Source: Emiliania huxleyi CCMP1516
Taxonomy: Eukaryota; Haptophyta; Isochrysidales; Noelaerhabdaceae
Assembly: GCF_000372725.1 (NCBI RefSeq)
Contig: NW_005197576.1
Span: forward strand, 434,700 to 498,699
DNA: 64,000 nt
Direction of reading: 5' to 3'
The notes under the pieces are model-generated. The model did not search any database. It saw only the letters and a program-made list of their open reading frames with translations, and was not told where the DNA came from. This document shows positions 10,816-22,129 of this stretch, piece after piece; positions within the stretch are counted from its first letter, which is position 1, and every line of letters begins with the position of its first letter. The translations under genes and the position numbers were made by a program.

Positions 10816-13562
10816 CTAGATGCCGGGCGGGAAGTTGTCTACCTGCCCCTGCTCCGAGACGGCCTGCCCGCCCGCCGAGTAGTCGATCTTGATCCTCAGC
10901 AACACGGGCTTCTGGCCGTGCATCGAGTTTGCAACCTTGAAGGTCTGGGTCACCTTCCCGGAGTTGCTCGGCGGCACGGTCGACGAGGAAGCGGGGCTCA
11001 TCTGCAGCTTCATGTACTTTGGCACCGCCACCTGGAAGTTGAAGCCCGTGAGGGGCGTCGGCTGCGCCGAGGTGAAGGACGCCTCGATGGCCGTCACGGA
11101 CGGGTTCGACGCGTCCTTGGTGCACGCAAACTCGATCTGGAGCCCGTTCTTGTTCCACGCCTGGAAGGGCGGGAAGGAGCCGGGCGCGGCGGGCGGCGGC
11201 GCCGGCGCGGCGCCGCCCATGCCCAGCATCGCCATCGCGTCGACCGGCGGCGCCGCCGCCGCCGCGGGCGGGCCGCCCCCGCCCAGCAGGTCCAGCAAAT
11301 CCATCCCGCCCGCGGCCGGCGGCGGCGCGGCGGGCGCACCGCCCATCGCCGGCATCGCGGGCGCCGGCGCCGGCGACCCGCCCAAGATGTCGCCGAGCAG
11401 GTCCATCTCGGACGGCGGCGCGGGCGCGGCTGCAGCCATGACGGCCGGCGCCGCCATGAGCTCCGACGCGCTGCCTCTGCTCGGGCCATCGCCGTCCATC
11501 GCTAGCGCCGCCGCCGCCGCCGCCGCCGCCTGCCGGTCCTTCTTCGCGAAAGCGGGCATCCGCTCGAGCACGCCGGCGCGGATGGCGTCCAGCTTGAGCA
11601 GCGACGAGTACTCGACGGAGCGCTGCTGCAGCTCCAGCGACATGGAGCACGAGTAGGCGGCGAGCTGCTTGTGTATCAAGGCGAGCGAGTCGGGCGCATT
11701 CGCGAAGCGGGTGGTCAGCTTGACGAAGGCGTTGATGGTGTACTCCTTGGTCGTCACGTCCGCCACGGGCGATCGCATCACCGAAGTGAGCAGCTCGACG
11801 ACGGTCTGCGGGTCGGGCGCCTCGGCCTCGACGCCGGCGGGCACACCGCCGATCAGCATCTCGCCGTACTCGCCGACGCACCAGACGGCGAGCTGCAGCA
11901 GCACTGGCTGGTTGGTCTGGTCGGCGAGCTTGGCGTAGAGCTTGTGCGTCGCGTACGCCTGCAGCTCCGGCGTCGAGGTGATGAGGGCGATCATCGAGCA
12001 GACGGTCTCCTCGGACTCGAAGGAGGTTGAGGCGGAGAGGGTCTGGATGATGGTGTCGACGTGCCACTCCTTGTCGGTCGAGAACTTCTCCACCACGGTG
12101 CAGATGCGCTGCGTGAGCTCGTCCTTGAACTCGACGTCGCACGCGAGCAGGTACGAGAGCAGCTCCTTGACGAGCACCTGCCGGACGAGGGGCGGGACAC
12201 GTCGCGGGCGCGCGGCGGCGGCGCGGGCGCGGCTCGCGCGCGCCTTGACGTTGGCCTCGTTGACGAGCGCGTAGACGAGCTCGAGCGCGCGCTGCCGGAT
12301 GGACGAGTCGTTGTCCTTGAGGCAGTCCACGATCGTGTTGCGGTGCCGCTGCACCGCCTGCGTGTCCTGCGCGATGACCTTGTGCAGCGTGTTGAGCGCG
12401 ACGTACCGGATGTTGTTGTCGCGGTTGATGAGGAAGCGGCCGAGGATGTTGACGGCGAGGACGCGGAGGCCCGACTCGACCTCGATCGCCATGATGGTGA
12501 GGACGCACTCGTACAGGATCGCGTTGCCCGCGTTCTTCGCTGACTCTGTGTTTGTGGCGACCTGCGCGAGGATGTCGTTCATCTGGTCCGACGTCTCCGA
12601 GTGGCCACGGCCGAGGACGCGCAGCATCGTGAGGATCTCGACCTGGAGGAAGGGGTCGACGATACCGTGCACGTCGTGCTCGGGCGCGTACCCCGAGAGC
12701 ACCAGGTTCTTGAGCGCAGCGATCAGCGTCGGCGTGTGGCGGCGCAGCTGCTCGATCATCGCCGGCTCGGTGATGCACATCTCGCGCATCAGCTTGAGGC
12801 AGGTGAGGAGCACGGCGTGGTTGCGCGAACCGAGCAGCGTGCCGATGCGCTCGAGGAAGGTGTCGCACAGCTCGGGGCACTTGCGCAGGATCCGGATGCA
12901 GCAGAGCGACGCCTTTTTCGACACAAACGGATTGGAGCCCACCATGAGCTTCTCCACCTCGGGCGACAGGTCGCGGCAAATCTCGGCCGAGGAGATGTTG
13001 CCGATGGCGCAGCAGGCGAGGCCGGCGATGTACTGGTTGGACGACTGCAGGTCGTTCTTCAGCGAGTTCTCGACCAGCATGAGCACTGCGGGGCGCCGCG
13101 CGGAGTAAGGGAGGGGTGTGGATCGGCTCTGCGCCCAGAGCCGGCGGCGGGGGAGGGGGGAGGCGCCGTCGCGGCGCGCGCGCGGTCGCGCCGCGCGGCG
13201 CCGGTTGCGCGCGCGCGACCGAGCGCGCTGCGCCGATGGTGCTCGCGGCGGCGGCGGCGGTGGCGGCGGTCACCTTCCTGCCGCTCGTCCAGCAGAATCA
13301 TGAGCCCGAGGTAGCCGATCCGCTTCTCCAAAAACTTGCTGCCGGCGATCAGCTTGAGGCACTCCATCTGGCCCCAGTGGGTCGGGTACCCGAGCATGTG
13401 GATAAACAGCAGCTTTGCCACGTTCCGATGCCGCAGCTCATTGTTCTCATCCTTGAAGGCTGTGCGTATCGAGGCGCACTCCTTGTGGATGCACGCGCGC
13501 TCGTCGGCCTGCGTCTTGCAGGACCGCACGTTGCGGATGAGCTCCCGCAGCCGGATGGACAT
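10816..13562 (-). CDS. AP1G: AP-1 clathrin adaptor complex subunit gamma
   Basis: Large subunit of the AP-1 adaptor, which links cargo to clathrin at the trans-Golgi network and endosomes. Exon 1 (13562-13274) starts [18 protein letters not shown], the family N-terminus, and ends in LLDERQE. A GT-AG intron (13273-13086) joins it to [13 protein letters not shown]. The alpha-solenoid trunk follows, with hallmark strings [15 protein letters not shown] and [19 protein letters not shown] 66-nt in-frame GC-AG intron (12243-12178) is inferred because its 22 codons interrupt the conserved junction [13 protein letters not shown]. The hinge is Ala/Pro/Gly-rich with LLDLL-type sequences that resemble clathrin-box motifs. 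The C-terminal gamma-ear (about the last 120 residues, [10 protein letters not shown] to the stop) is complete. Length is normal for the family. AP-1 gamma rather than AP-2 alpha is favoured by the N-terminus and the ear. Confidence 0.95.
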
Positions 13563-13638
13563 GTCTCCTGCTCGGCCGCCGCGCGCGGCTGCTCTGGTCA
13601 CAGCGCTCGCGGAGTGGGGTGGGCGCTGTGTGTACAGA

Positions 13639-14000
13639 GCGCCGCAGAAGTTCGCAAAAGAAATACACTGGCTGATGCGAGGGATCGGGAGGGGAGCACA
13701 AATAGGACGCCCAGCCTTGCCGCCGAGTGCGTATCCTATGCGAGAGAGATGCCTCCCCTGTGGCTGTGCCCTGACCCCTGTGCCCAGCCCTCTCCGCGCC
13801 GCGATGCCCCCGAGCGCCGCAGAAGTTCGCAAAAGAAATACACTGGGCCGATTATTAGATAGTGCCCGATGCGAGGGATCGGGAGGGGAGCACAAATAGG
13901 ACGCCCAGCCTTGCCGCCGAGTGCGTATCCTATGCGAGAGATGCCTCCCCTGTGGCTGTGCCCTGACCCCTGTGCCCAGCCCTCTCCGCGCCGCGATGCC
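13639..14000. repeat. Tandem duplication upstream of AP-1 gamma
   Basis: Two near-identical copies of a roughly 175-195-bp unit lie just 5' of the AP-1 gamma start codon. The string CGCAGAAGTTCGCAAAAG recurs at about 13642 and 13817, and GATGCGAGGGATCGGG at about 13676 and 13870. The second copy has a small extra insert before GATGCG. A poly-C run follows at 14000-14013. The duplication sits in the presumed promoter, so it could double regulatory sites. Confidence 0.85.
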
Positions 14001-14039
14001 CCCCCCCCCCCCCCTCGCTTTTGCAAATCCTGCACAGGT

Positions 14040-14104
14040 GGGGACTGTCTGTCCTCGACCCAGCCAGCCCTAGCTTGGGATGTCCGTTTTATTTATTTAT
14101 TTAT
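14040..14104 (+). repeat. SINE-like 3' end with TTTA tail, copy 3
   Basis: The GTCCG-TTTTATTTATTTATTTAT terminus seen at 9786 and 60765 recurs here. The upstream body is poorly preserved. Confidence 0.45.
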
Positions 14105-14471
14105 CGCCGCCTTCGCGGCGGCTGATGATGCCGCCCTCGCCATCCGGCGCGCTAGGCGGCGCCACCGGCGTCCGAGGCGACGTCGAGCACGGGCTCTTCA
14201 CACGTGTCCCGCCGTGAACAGGCGCCGAGCCTCTCTCGCGCGTGCTTTCGGCGGAGATGCGGCAGCAGCGGATCGCCGCAACCATCACACGCCAGCGGTC
14301 GATGTGAGGCCATTGCGCATTGGAGACTGGCCGCTAGCCCACATGTGCCGCCAGCCGCGCCGCGCTCCGGTCGGCAAATTCCCACTGATGCCCGGGAAAC
14401 ATATACACTCCCCAGCCGTAGCATATGCACAACGTTACGTCGCGCTTTAATACATTTGGTGTGGGCGAATA

Positions 14472-15404
14472 CTCCCTTAATGTAGGTAAACCATAAAAGT
14501 AGATTTGAATTCGTCCACGTACGGCTTCGTGATTGGTTGGGGTGGCCTCAAGCATCCCCAAGGGAGCCTCTGCGGTGCCACATAAGCAGCTTGGTGATTG
14601 TCGAGACTTTGAAGGATTCGTTTGAAGAAACGCAAACAGGCCAGACACTACTATGGTCACCAGTAAACCATAATTCGACTTTGAGGGATCATATCTCAAA
14701 AAGCCGGGAGATAACAGAGCATTATTGTTGCATATTATACCACATAAGGTCAAACTTGACCCCACAAGCATCAAGAACCCGATGCTCCGGCTCGACTGTG
14801 CCGGCACACTGCCTCCTCACGCCTGCTGCCAGCAGCCGTCGCGGCCCGTGGTGCACCAGAGAGAGAGGTCGACGCGTTGCCCCCGCCGGCGACCCCGCGC
14901 GGCTCAGGCCGGCCAGAAGGTGTGTGGTGGCGGCACCGTGGCAGGATTGCGGAGAAGAGCTCGCCGAACGCGAGCAGAAGATGTCCAAAGTGTGCCAGCG
15001 CGAGAGCCTCGCGAGCGGGCGCAGAAGGAGCTCGCCGTGACACGATGCCGGGCGGTGGTGGTGCTCTGGCGACTGTGCACAGTGGGAAAAGTCAGGCTGC
15101 AACAGGGCAGCACGATGGTAGTGCCCTGCTGCAGCCTGGCCTGACATGCACAGGGCGAACAGAGACACTACTATCGTCCGGCGCTCGTCGTCGAATCTGG
15201 GCGAACTTCGACCGCCGCCACAGCTCACCACGAGCACGCAGCGACAAAATGTTGACTGTACGGAAGTTGAGGCTGGTCGAGAGGAAGAGGCTGCCGTGCG
15301 AGCCGGCAGCAGGCTGGCTCGTCGTGGACTGCAGCGGCGACTTTTATGGGCTTCTCTGTTCATAGTAGCGTGCACGCTACTATGGTTTACCCACATTAAG
15401 GGAG
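14472..15404. mobile_element. Stowaway-like MITE (Tc1/mariner type, non-autonomous)
   Basis: A 933-bp element bounded by inverted repeats. The left end reads CTCCCTTAATGTAGG then TAAACCATA; the right end is its complement with one mismatch. Both ends are flanked by TA (14470-14471 and 15405-15406), the Tc1/mariner target-site duplication. CTCCCT is also the start of plant Stowaway MITEs. Further internal matches to TAAACCAT occur near 14660. No ORF resembles a DDE transposase, so movement would need an autonomous relative elsewhere. Confidence 0.8.
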
Positions 15405-15466
15405 TACACGGATGTATCAGCAGAAATAGAGGCCCATTAGGTGGCATAGCCTCTTGGTCTTGCTCT

Positions 15467-15580
15467 AAATAAATAAATAAATAGATCAGTCAACCCCTGG
15501 TGGGATTAGGGCTAAAAAGAAACAAAACAGACAACCCAAGGGAGGATTAGGGCTAAACATAAACAAAGGAAGCGCATTTC
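15467..15580 (-). repeat. Dispersed repeat, second copy at 41.5 kb
   Basis: After a TAAA tetranucleotide run, the minus strand reads TCCCTTGGGTTGTCTGTTT twice, as it does on the plus strand at 41485-41560. The two loci are inverted relative to each other. Confidence 0.6.
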
Positions 15581-15606
15581 TTTTTCTCTTCCGGCGCGGG
15601 GGGCCA

Positions 15607-17264
15607 GTGCAATACGCCAGCAAGTGCGCCTCCTCGAGCGTACAACATATGCTCTCCACCGTCTTCGCACTCCCAAGCCTACACACTCCGCCAACAGTGG
15701 TCTCGCACGCAGCGCTTCATCCTCCTGAGCCCACCTCTTCCTCGTCGTCCTCTCCACGGTCGCTGGTCCGCCCTCCCGACGAGCGGCTCACCGCACTCGC
15801 CGCAGCCCACCGAGACCTGCTCGCGATCCTCGGCACCGATGAGGCAGCCATCCGAGCGAGGGTGGCCGAGCGGAGGCACACTTCGAGCGCAGCGCGCCAC
15901 CCGCGCTCAGGCCGCAGCCTCAGCGCCCGATTCTTCTCCAAGACCGTCCCCAACCACCTGCCCATCCGCGCGCACTCGGTCGTGCCTGACAGCGCGCTCT
16001 TCGTCGCATCCGACCGCATGTCGCGTCAGCTGCGCGGCTTGCCTCCGGCTGTGATCGAGCGGCTCTGCCGGCGAGGAGCGGCGCTTCACCTCATCGGCTC
16101 GCGCCAGGTCACCACCGACCTCCCCGAGCACCGGCACCTCCGCGGCGTGCGCGGAGCCGTGCCGGGCGAGGTGGCGGAGGACGAGGAGGCGCGGCGGCTC
16201 GCCGAGTCGGTGGGGCGAGACCGCGCGGCGCTGTCGCCCGAGCTCGAGCGGCGGCGGCGGCGGCTTCTCCCCTCCTCGCAGATGACCCTCGACGAGCGAT
16301 CGCGAGGCATGGGCGGGCTGCAGGCTTTACGCCACAAGACTACACTGCACCAAGTAAATAGCATACATGTTAGATCACATGCTAACAACCCTCGGGCGGG
16401 CGGCTGCAGGCCTCGTGCGGCGAGGAGAACCTGCTCGCTCCCGAGGCGCAGCCTCTCCGGCCCTCGAAGGGCGCGACCGGCTGCTGTGGCGGACCCTGTG
16501 TCCTGCGCCTGTGTCCCTAGGCGGACCCTCGCTACCGCGGGCGGTGCGTCCTCTCGCACGAGCTCTCGCACACGGTGATGGACCACGGCCTGCCCGCGGC
16601 GGCGAGGGCCGCAATCACGGCCTGCTGGGAGGGCGCGTGGCGCAAGGGGCTGTGGCGGAGGCCGGACGGCTCTTGCGCGTACGCCGCGTCGGCGCCGGAG
16701 GAGTACTTTGCGGAGCTGTCGATGTGGTACTGGGGCAGCCACGGCGAGTTTGTGGACGACGCCAACCGGCTGCCCACTCCTGGCCCGTGGGGCCTTGCGC
16801 GTTATGACCCGGATGGCTTCGCGCTCGTTGGCGCCTTGTGGAGCGGGCGGCACGCCTCCCTCGCGCCCGGGGCCGCCTCCAACGAGACGGCGTGCAAGCT
16901 GCGTGCGGTGCGACTCGCGCGCCCCGCCTCCGACCCGCAGGGCGCGCAGCCCGTCGAGATGGAGGTGGACAACTCGCGCGGAGAGACGGACCTCTACCTC
17001 GCCTGGATCAACGGCAGCGGCGTCGCGCACTCGTACGGCGTCGTCGCGGCACATTCGTACCACGTGCAGCGCACCTTCAGCGGCCACGTGTGGGAGATCT
17101 CGCGGGTCGCGCCGCCCGGCGGAGGCGAGGATCGCGCCAGTTCCGGATCGCGCCGCTTCCGGATCAGCCGCCACAGTCTCAACCTCATCGACGCGGCGGT
17201 CGCGTTTGGCGACGAGGTGGGTGCCGGCGGACCTGTAATAAGTGGAAGCGGGTCCGAGGCGTGA
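15607..17264 (+). CDS. HExxH zinc metallopeptidase fused to a VHL-like beta domain
   Basis: Exon 1 (15607-16323) encodes a Ser-rich N-terminus, then a conserved-looking block from LPIRAHSVVPDSALFVASD onward. Two GC-AG introns are inferred, 16324-16409 and 16446-16520, both phase 0, giving the join GEENLLAPE/ADPRYRGRC. The next residues, VLSHELSHTVMDHG, carry the HExxH zinc motif. About 45 residues later PEEYFAE supplies a plausible third ligand Glu, the gluzincin layout also seen in anthrax-lethal-factor-like catalytic folds. The C-terminal 110 residues (LYLAWINGSG, then HVQRTFSGHVWEI) match the von Hippel-Lindau beta domain, including the GHxW core that in animal VHL binds hydroxyproline. 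No VHL alpha/elongin box follows, so this is not a canonical E3 adaptor. Substrate and cell location are unknown. The start is uncertain; a Met at 15649 is possible. Confidence 0.72.
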
Positions 17265-17659
17265 GGTGGCTGGCCGCGAGCCATGCCACGAGACGCCGCG
17301 TGTGTATGTGTTTTTTAGTGCAAGTTTATGTGTAAGCATCGCCCACGCGCCAAGTCACACAGGCCGGACGCGGCGACGCCCCCCCGCGCCCGCCTGCGCC
17401 CCCTCAAACGCGACCGCGCACCTCTCTCTCTCCACCGCTCTCACTCCTAGGCTATATTCACGACACACAACGCACACAGTACAGTTGGAGTTGCAGCGAG
17501 TTCAGCGCCACACCTCACGCTACAACTCGTGCTTCGGGTCCGGATAGCGCTGCAACAGCATGTGAAACCTGTGGGACGTAACGTGGAGCGGCAGCTTAGC
17601 AGAGCCCGCATGGGAGTAAGGGGGTGGTGCTGTTCGATTCGGCCACTCCGCGCGGGGAT
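17265..17659. other. Intergenic between convergent genes
   Basis: 395 bp between two stop codons; no ORF or repeat I can support. Confidence 0.5.
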
Positions 17660-18025
17660 TTAAGGCAGTACAGGCGCAGGGCGGAAGGCGCACATTAGCT
17701 CCTCTCGGTCCTTCCACTGTCGCAGCGTGAAGATAAGCGCCTGGTCGTCCTCGGCCTTTGGTGGTGCATTCGTCAAGTAGAAAGTGCGCAGCTGATTCAA
17801 GTACTCCTCTGCCGTTGGCTTGGCGCCAATACGTTGGCACGTCGCCTCCGCAGCCTCGGTCATGTCTGGCTCGAGAGTACTGCTGGCATCATGGCCAACG
17901 CACTGATGCCGCTCACAGCACTGCCTCACCTCACCGACGTTGCAGCGCTGCCCCCCCATCAAGCACTTAGTCAGCTGCCCCGCCGCCGTGGCGGCCAGCA
18001 ATAGCACGAGCCCGCCGCGCCGCAT
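17660..18025 (-). CDS. Small secreted Cys-containing protein
   Basis: A 121-residue ORF. I chose the Met at 18025 over upstream in-frame Mets because it is followed by a clean signal peptide (MRRGGLVLLLAATAAG, cleavage likely after about residue 16). The mature part begins with a cluster of six cysteines within about 30 residues (C-x6-C-x7-CC-x4-C pattern), suggesting a disulphide-bonded head. It continues as a Cys-poor helical segment (EEYLNQLRTFYLTN) ending CAFRPAPVLP. No known family recognised. Probably secretory-pathway cargo. Confidence 0.55.
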   Translation of the reverse strand: MRRGGLVLLLAATAAGQLTKCLMGGQRCNVGEVRQCCERHQCVGHDASSTLEPDMTEAAEATCQRIGAKPTAEEYLNQLRTFYLTNAPPKAEDDQALIFTLRQWKDREELMCAFRPAPVLP

Positions 18026-19194
18026 GCGAGCAGAGCGCGGCCTTGCCGCGCTGCGCCGAGGCGTACGCGGCGGATGTGTTGTTGCGCGCCGACAGAACGT
18101 CGCGCCGTTCTGAGCACTTCCACGTTTCCCAACGGCGGGCGCTTTTTTACAAGATTTGCTGTGAGCTTGTGAGTTGGAAGGTCGGCCCCAGATTTTGTAT
18201 ACCAAGGCGGTGCCCGGTGCCGAACCTATCGGACCTTAAGACAGCATCGCAGATCCCTGGGCGAGGGTGATTGATCCTTTTGATGGCGGGTCCCCGTCCA
18301 AGTGCTCCGTCGGGTCCCAGGGAGGGAGGGGCTGTCTCTGGCGGACGGAGGAGGGTTGGAGAGCAACCCTCGAGATCTTGCGCCGCCGTTCCCCAGCTGC
18401 CAGTTTCCACGCGCACCTGGAAGTAGAGCTCGTCGCCATAGCCGCATTGCGCATCACAGCCTCCTCGTGAGCGCACTGTGCTGCGTGGCACGCGTGCGCG
18501 CGGGGTCTCCACAACTACGGGGTGTGGACCCTGAGTTGACCAGGGGTTGTGCGCTGGGCCCTCCTGCTCGGCTCCAGCGAGTAGACAAGTGTTGTCATCA
18601 ACAGAGTAGAAGGATCTGACCTCGGGGCCGATGAGCGATGTGACCAAGCGCTGGTAGCGTGGTTTAACCTCACACCCATGGTCTCACAGTGTGCCGGCAG
18701 TCGCCGAGCAGTGTCGCTCACACAAGCCACAGCACAAGTGACTGAGGGCCAGTGAGGGCGAGCCCATCGCGCTGTCACAGCTGTGGCAGCCGCACAGTAG
18801 GCTGTGTCAACTGTGCAGAGTGTGTGAGCAGCAGAGGAGCTGCTCTCCAGGCTTCAGGCGCAAAGAGATGCATGCCACCGAAGGCGCTGTCGAGGTTCGC
18901 CGAGCGCGGCGGAAGTTGGGGGACACCGTCACCGACGAGTGCGTTGGAGTATTCACTCCGGACAAAGACGGGGACACACAGCGGACGGTGGTCGGTGCGG
19001 GGTGTGTCCCCGTCCCCATAGCGGCGAGGCGCGGGACCGTCTGAGCCCTGTGGCGAAGTGGGTCGCGTCCCCCGATTTCCTCAACTCACAGTCCACACCC
19101 TTTACACAAGCTTTCGGGTGCGTGTACTTTATCAATTAATATTCAACCTCAGTACCAATTGATACATGCCACACACGGTCACACGCACCCTACG
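18026..19194. other. Intergenic, no supported feature
   Basis: About 1.17 kb. Short ORFs on both strands lack domains, conserved composition or splice logic. No long repeats were seen. Confidence 0.5.
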
Positions 19195-21937
19195 TTACTT
19201 TGTTCGGCCGCGTCCCCCGCGCTGGCGAGCGCGGTGTGTGTGCCTGCCCTTTGCGCCCTTGCTGGCCACCGAATCGGGGCCAGCAATGGCGGGGCTAGGT
19301 GGCTGCGATCGCAATGACGCCGCCCCGCCCCGCAACGCGACATCGTCTCCAGCTGCAGCTCGTTGCGACAGCGCCGTCGGCCCCAGCAAGAAGGAGAGCT
19401 GCGCCCGCGTCTCGAGCGCCTCGAGCGTCGCCACCGTCGGCGCGAGCGCGAGCAGGCGCTCCGCAGACGCCGCGTCGAGGCCGTTCTCCTTGGCCTGGCC
19501 GAGGCTGGCGTTGAGGGAGCGCACGCCGCCCGGGAGCCGCGCGAGGAAGGCGTCGAGCGTCTCGACCTCGCCGCCGCCGAGTCGCTTCTGCACACCGCGC
19601 AGCAGGGCGGGCTCGTCGTACCAGATGCAGCAGCCGCCGAGCTCGGCGAGCTTCGTGCTGAGTGGCCTGCCCTCCCACTTGCGCCGGTCGTAGTACCACA
19701 CCTTCTCCCGGTGCCCGCTCGCGACGAGGCTCACCGCGAGTCCAACCACCTCGGCACGGCCCACCCGGCCGACGCGGTGGATGTAGTCCTCCTCCTTGTC
19801 GGGCAGGGTCATGTTGATGACGCACGGCAGCTCCTTGATGTCGAGGCCGCGCGCGGCGACGTCGGTGCAGATGAGGAAACGCACGTCGCCCTCCTGCGCC
19901 CAGAGAGGAGCTGCTTACTACTATACTGGCGGACGTCACCCGCCTGCGCCAAGCGGGCATATGCTCTGGGTCCACAGCATGTGCGCGTCGCGCCGGCGTC
20001 ACACCGCCGCGGAAGGGGGGGGGGGGGGGCGGAGGGGCGGGGCGGTGGGGGCGGCGCGGGTTGAGGGCGGCCTTGAAGGCGGCGAGGTTGCGCCGCCGCT
20101 CCTCCATCGGCCGCTGGCCCGCGAGCACGACGCACGAGTACGGGCTCTCGACCCCCTTCTCCGCCTATGTAATATACAATACATAAATATACAATACATA
20201 TACGAGTACGGGCTCTCGACCCCCTTCTCCACCTTGCCGCGGTAGGCCTTGCCGCCGCCCGCCGCGTGCAGGAAGCGCTCGAGGTTGTCGCAGTCGAGGT
20301 TGGTGCGGCAAAAGACGAGACACTGCGCCAGCTGCAGCCGCTCCACCACCCGCAGCAGCGTGAGCGGCTTGAGCCGCTTGACCGCCTCCGAGCCGCTCTC
20401 GGCCGCCGCGGCCGCCCCCTCGCCGACCACATCCTGCGCGTGCACCCCGTCGGTGGGCACGCGCCGCGCGGCGTCCGCCCACGCGCCCCCGTCGGTGGCG
20501 TCGGCCGGGTCGACCGGGACATACACGTGGTGCACCGCCTCGGGAACGTGCTCTGCGCCCTTGAGGTCGACCAGGGTCGGGCTGCACGTGATCCGCTGGG
20601 CGAGCGAGCGAACCTCGGCCGTGTGCAGCGTCGCAGAGAAGAGGAGCGTCTGCAGCCGTCCGCCCGTCCGCCCTGTGCGCGGCAGCTTGGCGTGCAACTG
20701 CAGGATCGTGTCGAGGTTGCCCGTGTCAAGCAGCCGGTCCGCCTCGTCCAGCACGAAGAACTGCACCGCAGACAGCCGCAACTTGCCCTGCTTGACCAAG
20801 TCTGCGACGCGGCCGGGCGTGCCGCACACCACGTCCACCCCGCCCTTGAGCTGCTGCAGCTGGCGGCCGCCGTCGACGCCGCCGACGAGGAGCGCGGCGC
20901 CGAGCGACGGCTGCGTGAAGAAGCGCGAGAAGTCCCCGACGCACCGGTGCACCTACTCACCACACCCCGCTCGCATTGTCACCACCGCCACCACCGCCAC
21001 CACCGTTTTGTTTGTCGACGCGCACCTGCTCGCACAGCTCTCTCGCCGGCTCGAGGATGAGGGCGGTCGGGCAGCCGTCGCCGCCTCTCACCGCAGCTTC
21101 TCGCGGGTCTGCCGGCGCCGACGCCGCGTTCGAGGCCGCGTGCTCTGCAGCCGCGCGAGCGATCGGAGTCGCCCCGGAAGGCAGCGCGGCGAGCGGCGCC
21201 TCGCCGAGGCTCAGCTTGACGGCGCAGCCCTTGAGGCAGACTGCCGGGAAGAGCGGCTGGCGAGCGAGGCTCGGGCCAACCTCGAAGGCCTCGCCGAGCG
21301 GCCTCCCGTTCTTTGAGAAGCTGATCACGCCGCGGACCTGGTCGAGCAGGCAGCCGATGACGTCGCCGCACCCGTACGGCTCGCCGTAGTCGAGGAACCT
21401 GCCGCCGTGCGACTTCTTACCCGTCCCGCCAAAGCCGAAGCCGTGCGCGTCCTTGCCCAGCTCGCGCTTCGCGTTGAGCGCCGCCCAGCCGACACGGCAG
21501 ATGCCGCCCTCGCTCTCCTGCACCACCTCAAAGTAGTGCACGCCGCCGCGCACGCCGAGCCCGCACCGGGCACCCGCCCACGAGCCTGCAGCGCTCGCGC
21601 GCACGCCCTCCTCCACGCTGAGCAGGAGGTCGCGGTCGGCGCCGAGCCCCACAGAGGCGGCGCTCGCGGCGGCGGCCTGCGCCGCGGCGACCGCCGCCAT
21701 CTTGGAGGCCGACTTCTCCATCTGCTGCTCGCGCAACGCCTCGTGGCAAATCTGCAGCACCGGGAGGGCAAAGGCGCCCGTCTTTCCCGACCCGGTCTCG
21801 GCGGCCGCCATGACGTCGCCGCCTCCGAGGATAAGCGGGACCGCCTCCTGTTGCACCGGAGTCGGCAGGAGCCAGCCGAGCTCCTCGACGGCGCGGATGA
21901 TCTCGGGACAGAGGCCGAGCTCCGCAAAGGCAGCCAT
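19195..21937 (-). CDS. DDX1: DEAD-box RNA helicase DDX1 (with SPRY insert)
   Basis: ATP-dependent RNA helicase of the DDX1 family, in animals linked to tRNA ligase complexes, RNA transport and DNA-break RNA clearance. Four phase-0 exons, 21937-21026, 20952-20233, 20164-20072 and 19893-19195, give about 807 residues. Introns are GT-AG (21025-20953), GT-AG (20232-20165) and GC-AG (20071-19894). Motifs in order: Q motif ([15 protein letters not shown]), Walker A ([12 protein letters not shown]), then the SPRY domain that marks DDX1, inserted between motifs I and Ia (about residues 90-260). These are followed by motif Ia ([10 protein letters not shown]), TPGR, DEAD ([10 protein letters not shown]), SAT (LLFSATLHT), [14 protein letters not shown] and [11 protein letters not shown]. 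The C-terminus keeps the family segment [11 protein letters not shown] and [13 protein letters not shown], then a short Arg-rich tail. All catalytic motifs are intact. Confidence 0.95.
20134..20232 (-). repeat. Direct duplication spanning a DDX1 intron
   Basis: The first 31 nt of DDX1 intron 2 (20232-20202) repeat the first 31 nt of the next exon (20164-20134) with one difference, GTGGAG versus GCGGAG. The 37-nt AT-rich remainder of the intron fills the space between the copies. Confidence 0.9.
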
Positions 21938-22129
21938 GCCGGCTGAGGCCGCGCTGCTGCAGGGTGAACGGACGCTGCGGGCGCGGGCGCGGGGGTGGAG
22001 GAGTTTGTGAGGAGGGTGCCTACGAAGGAGACGATAAGCATGCAGGTGAATGCATGCGAATGCAAAAATGCAAAACAAATGCAATGCCTGGGAAACCACA
22101 CGCATTGTTGGGCAAGAACCACACTTATG

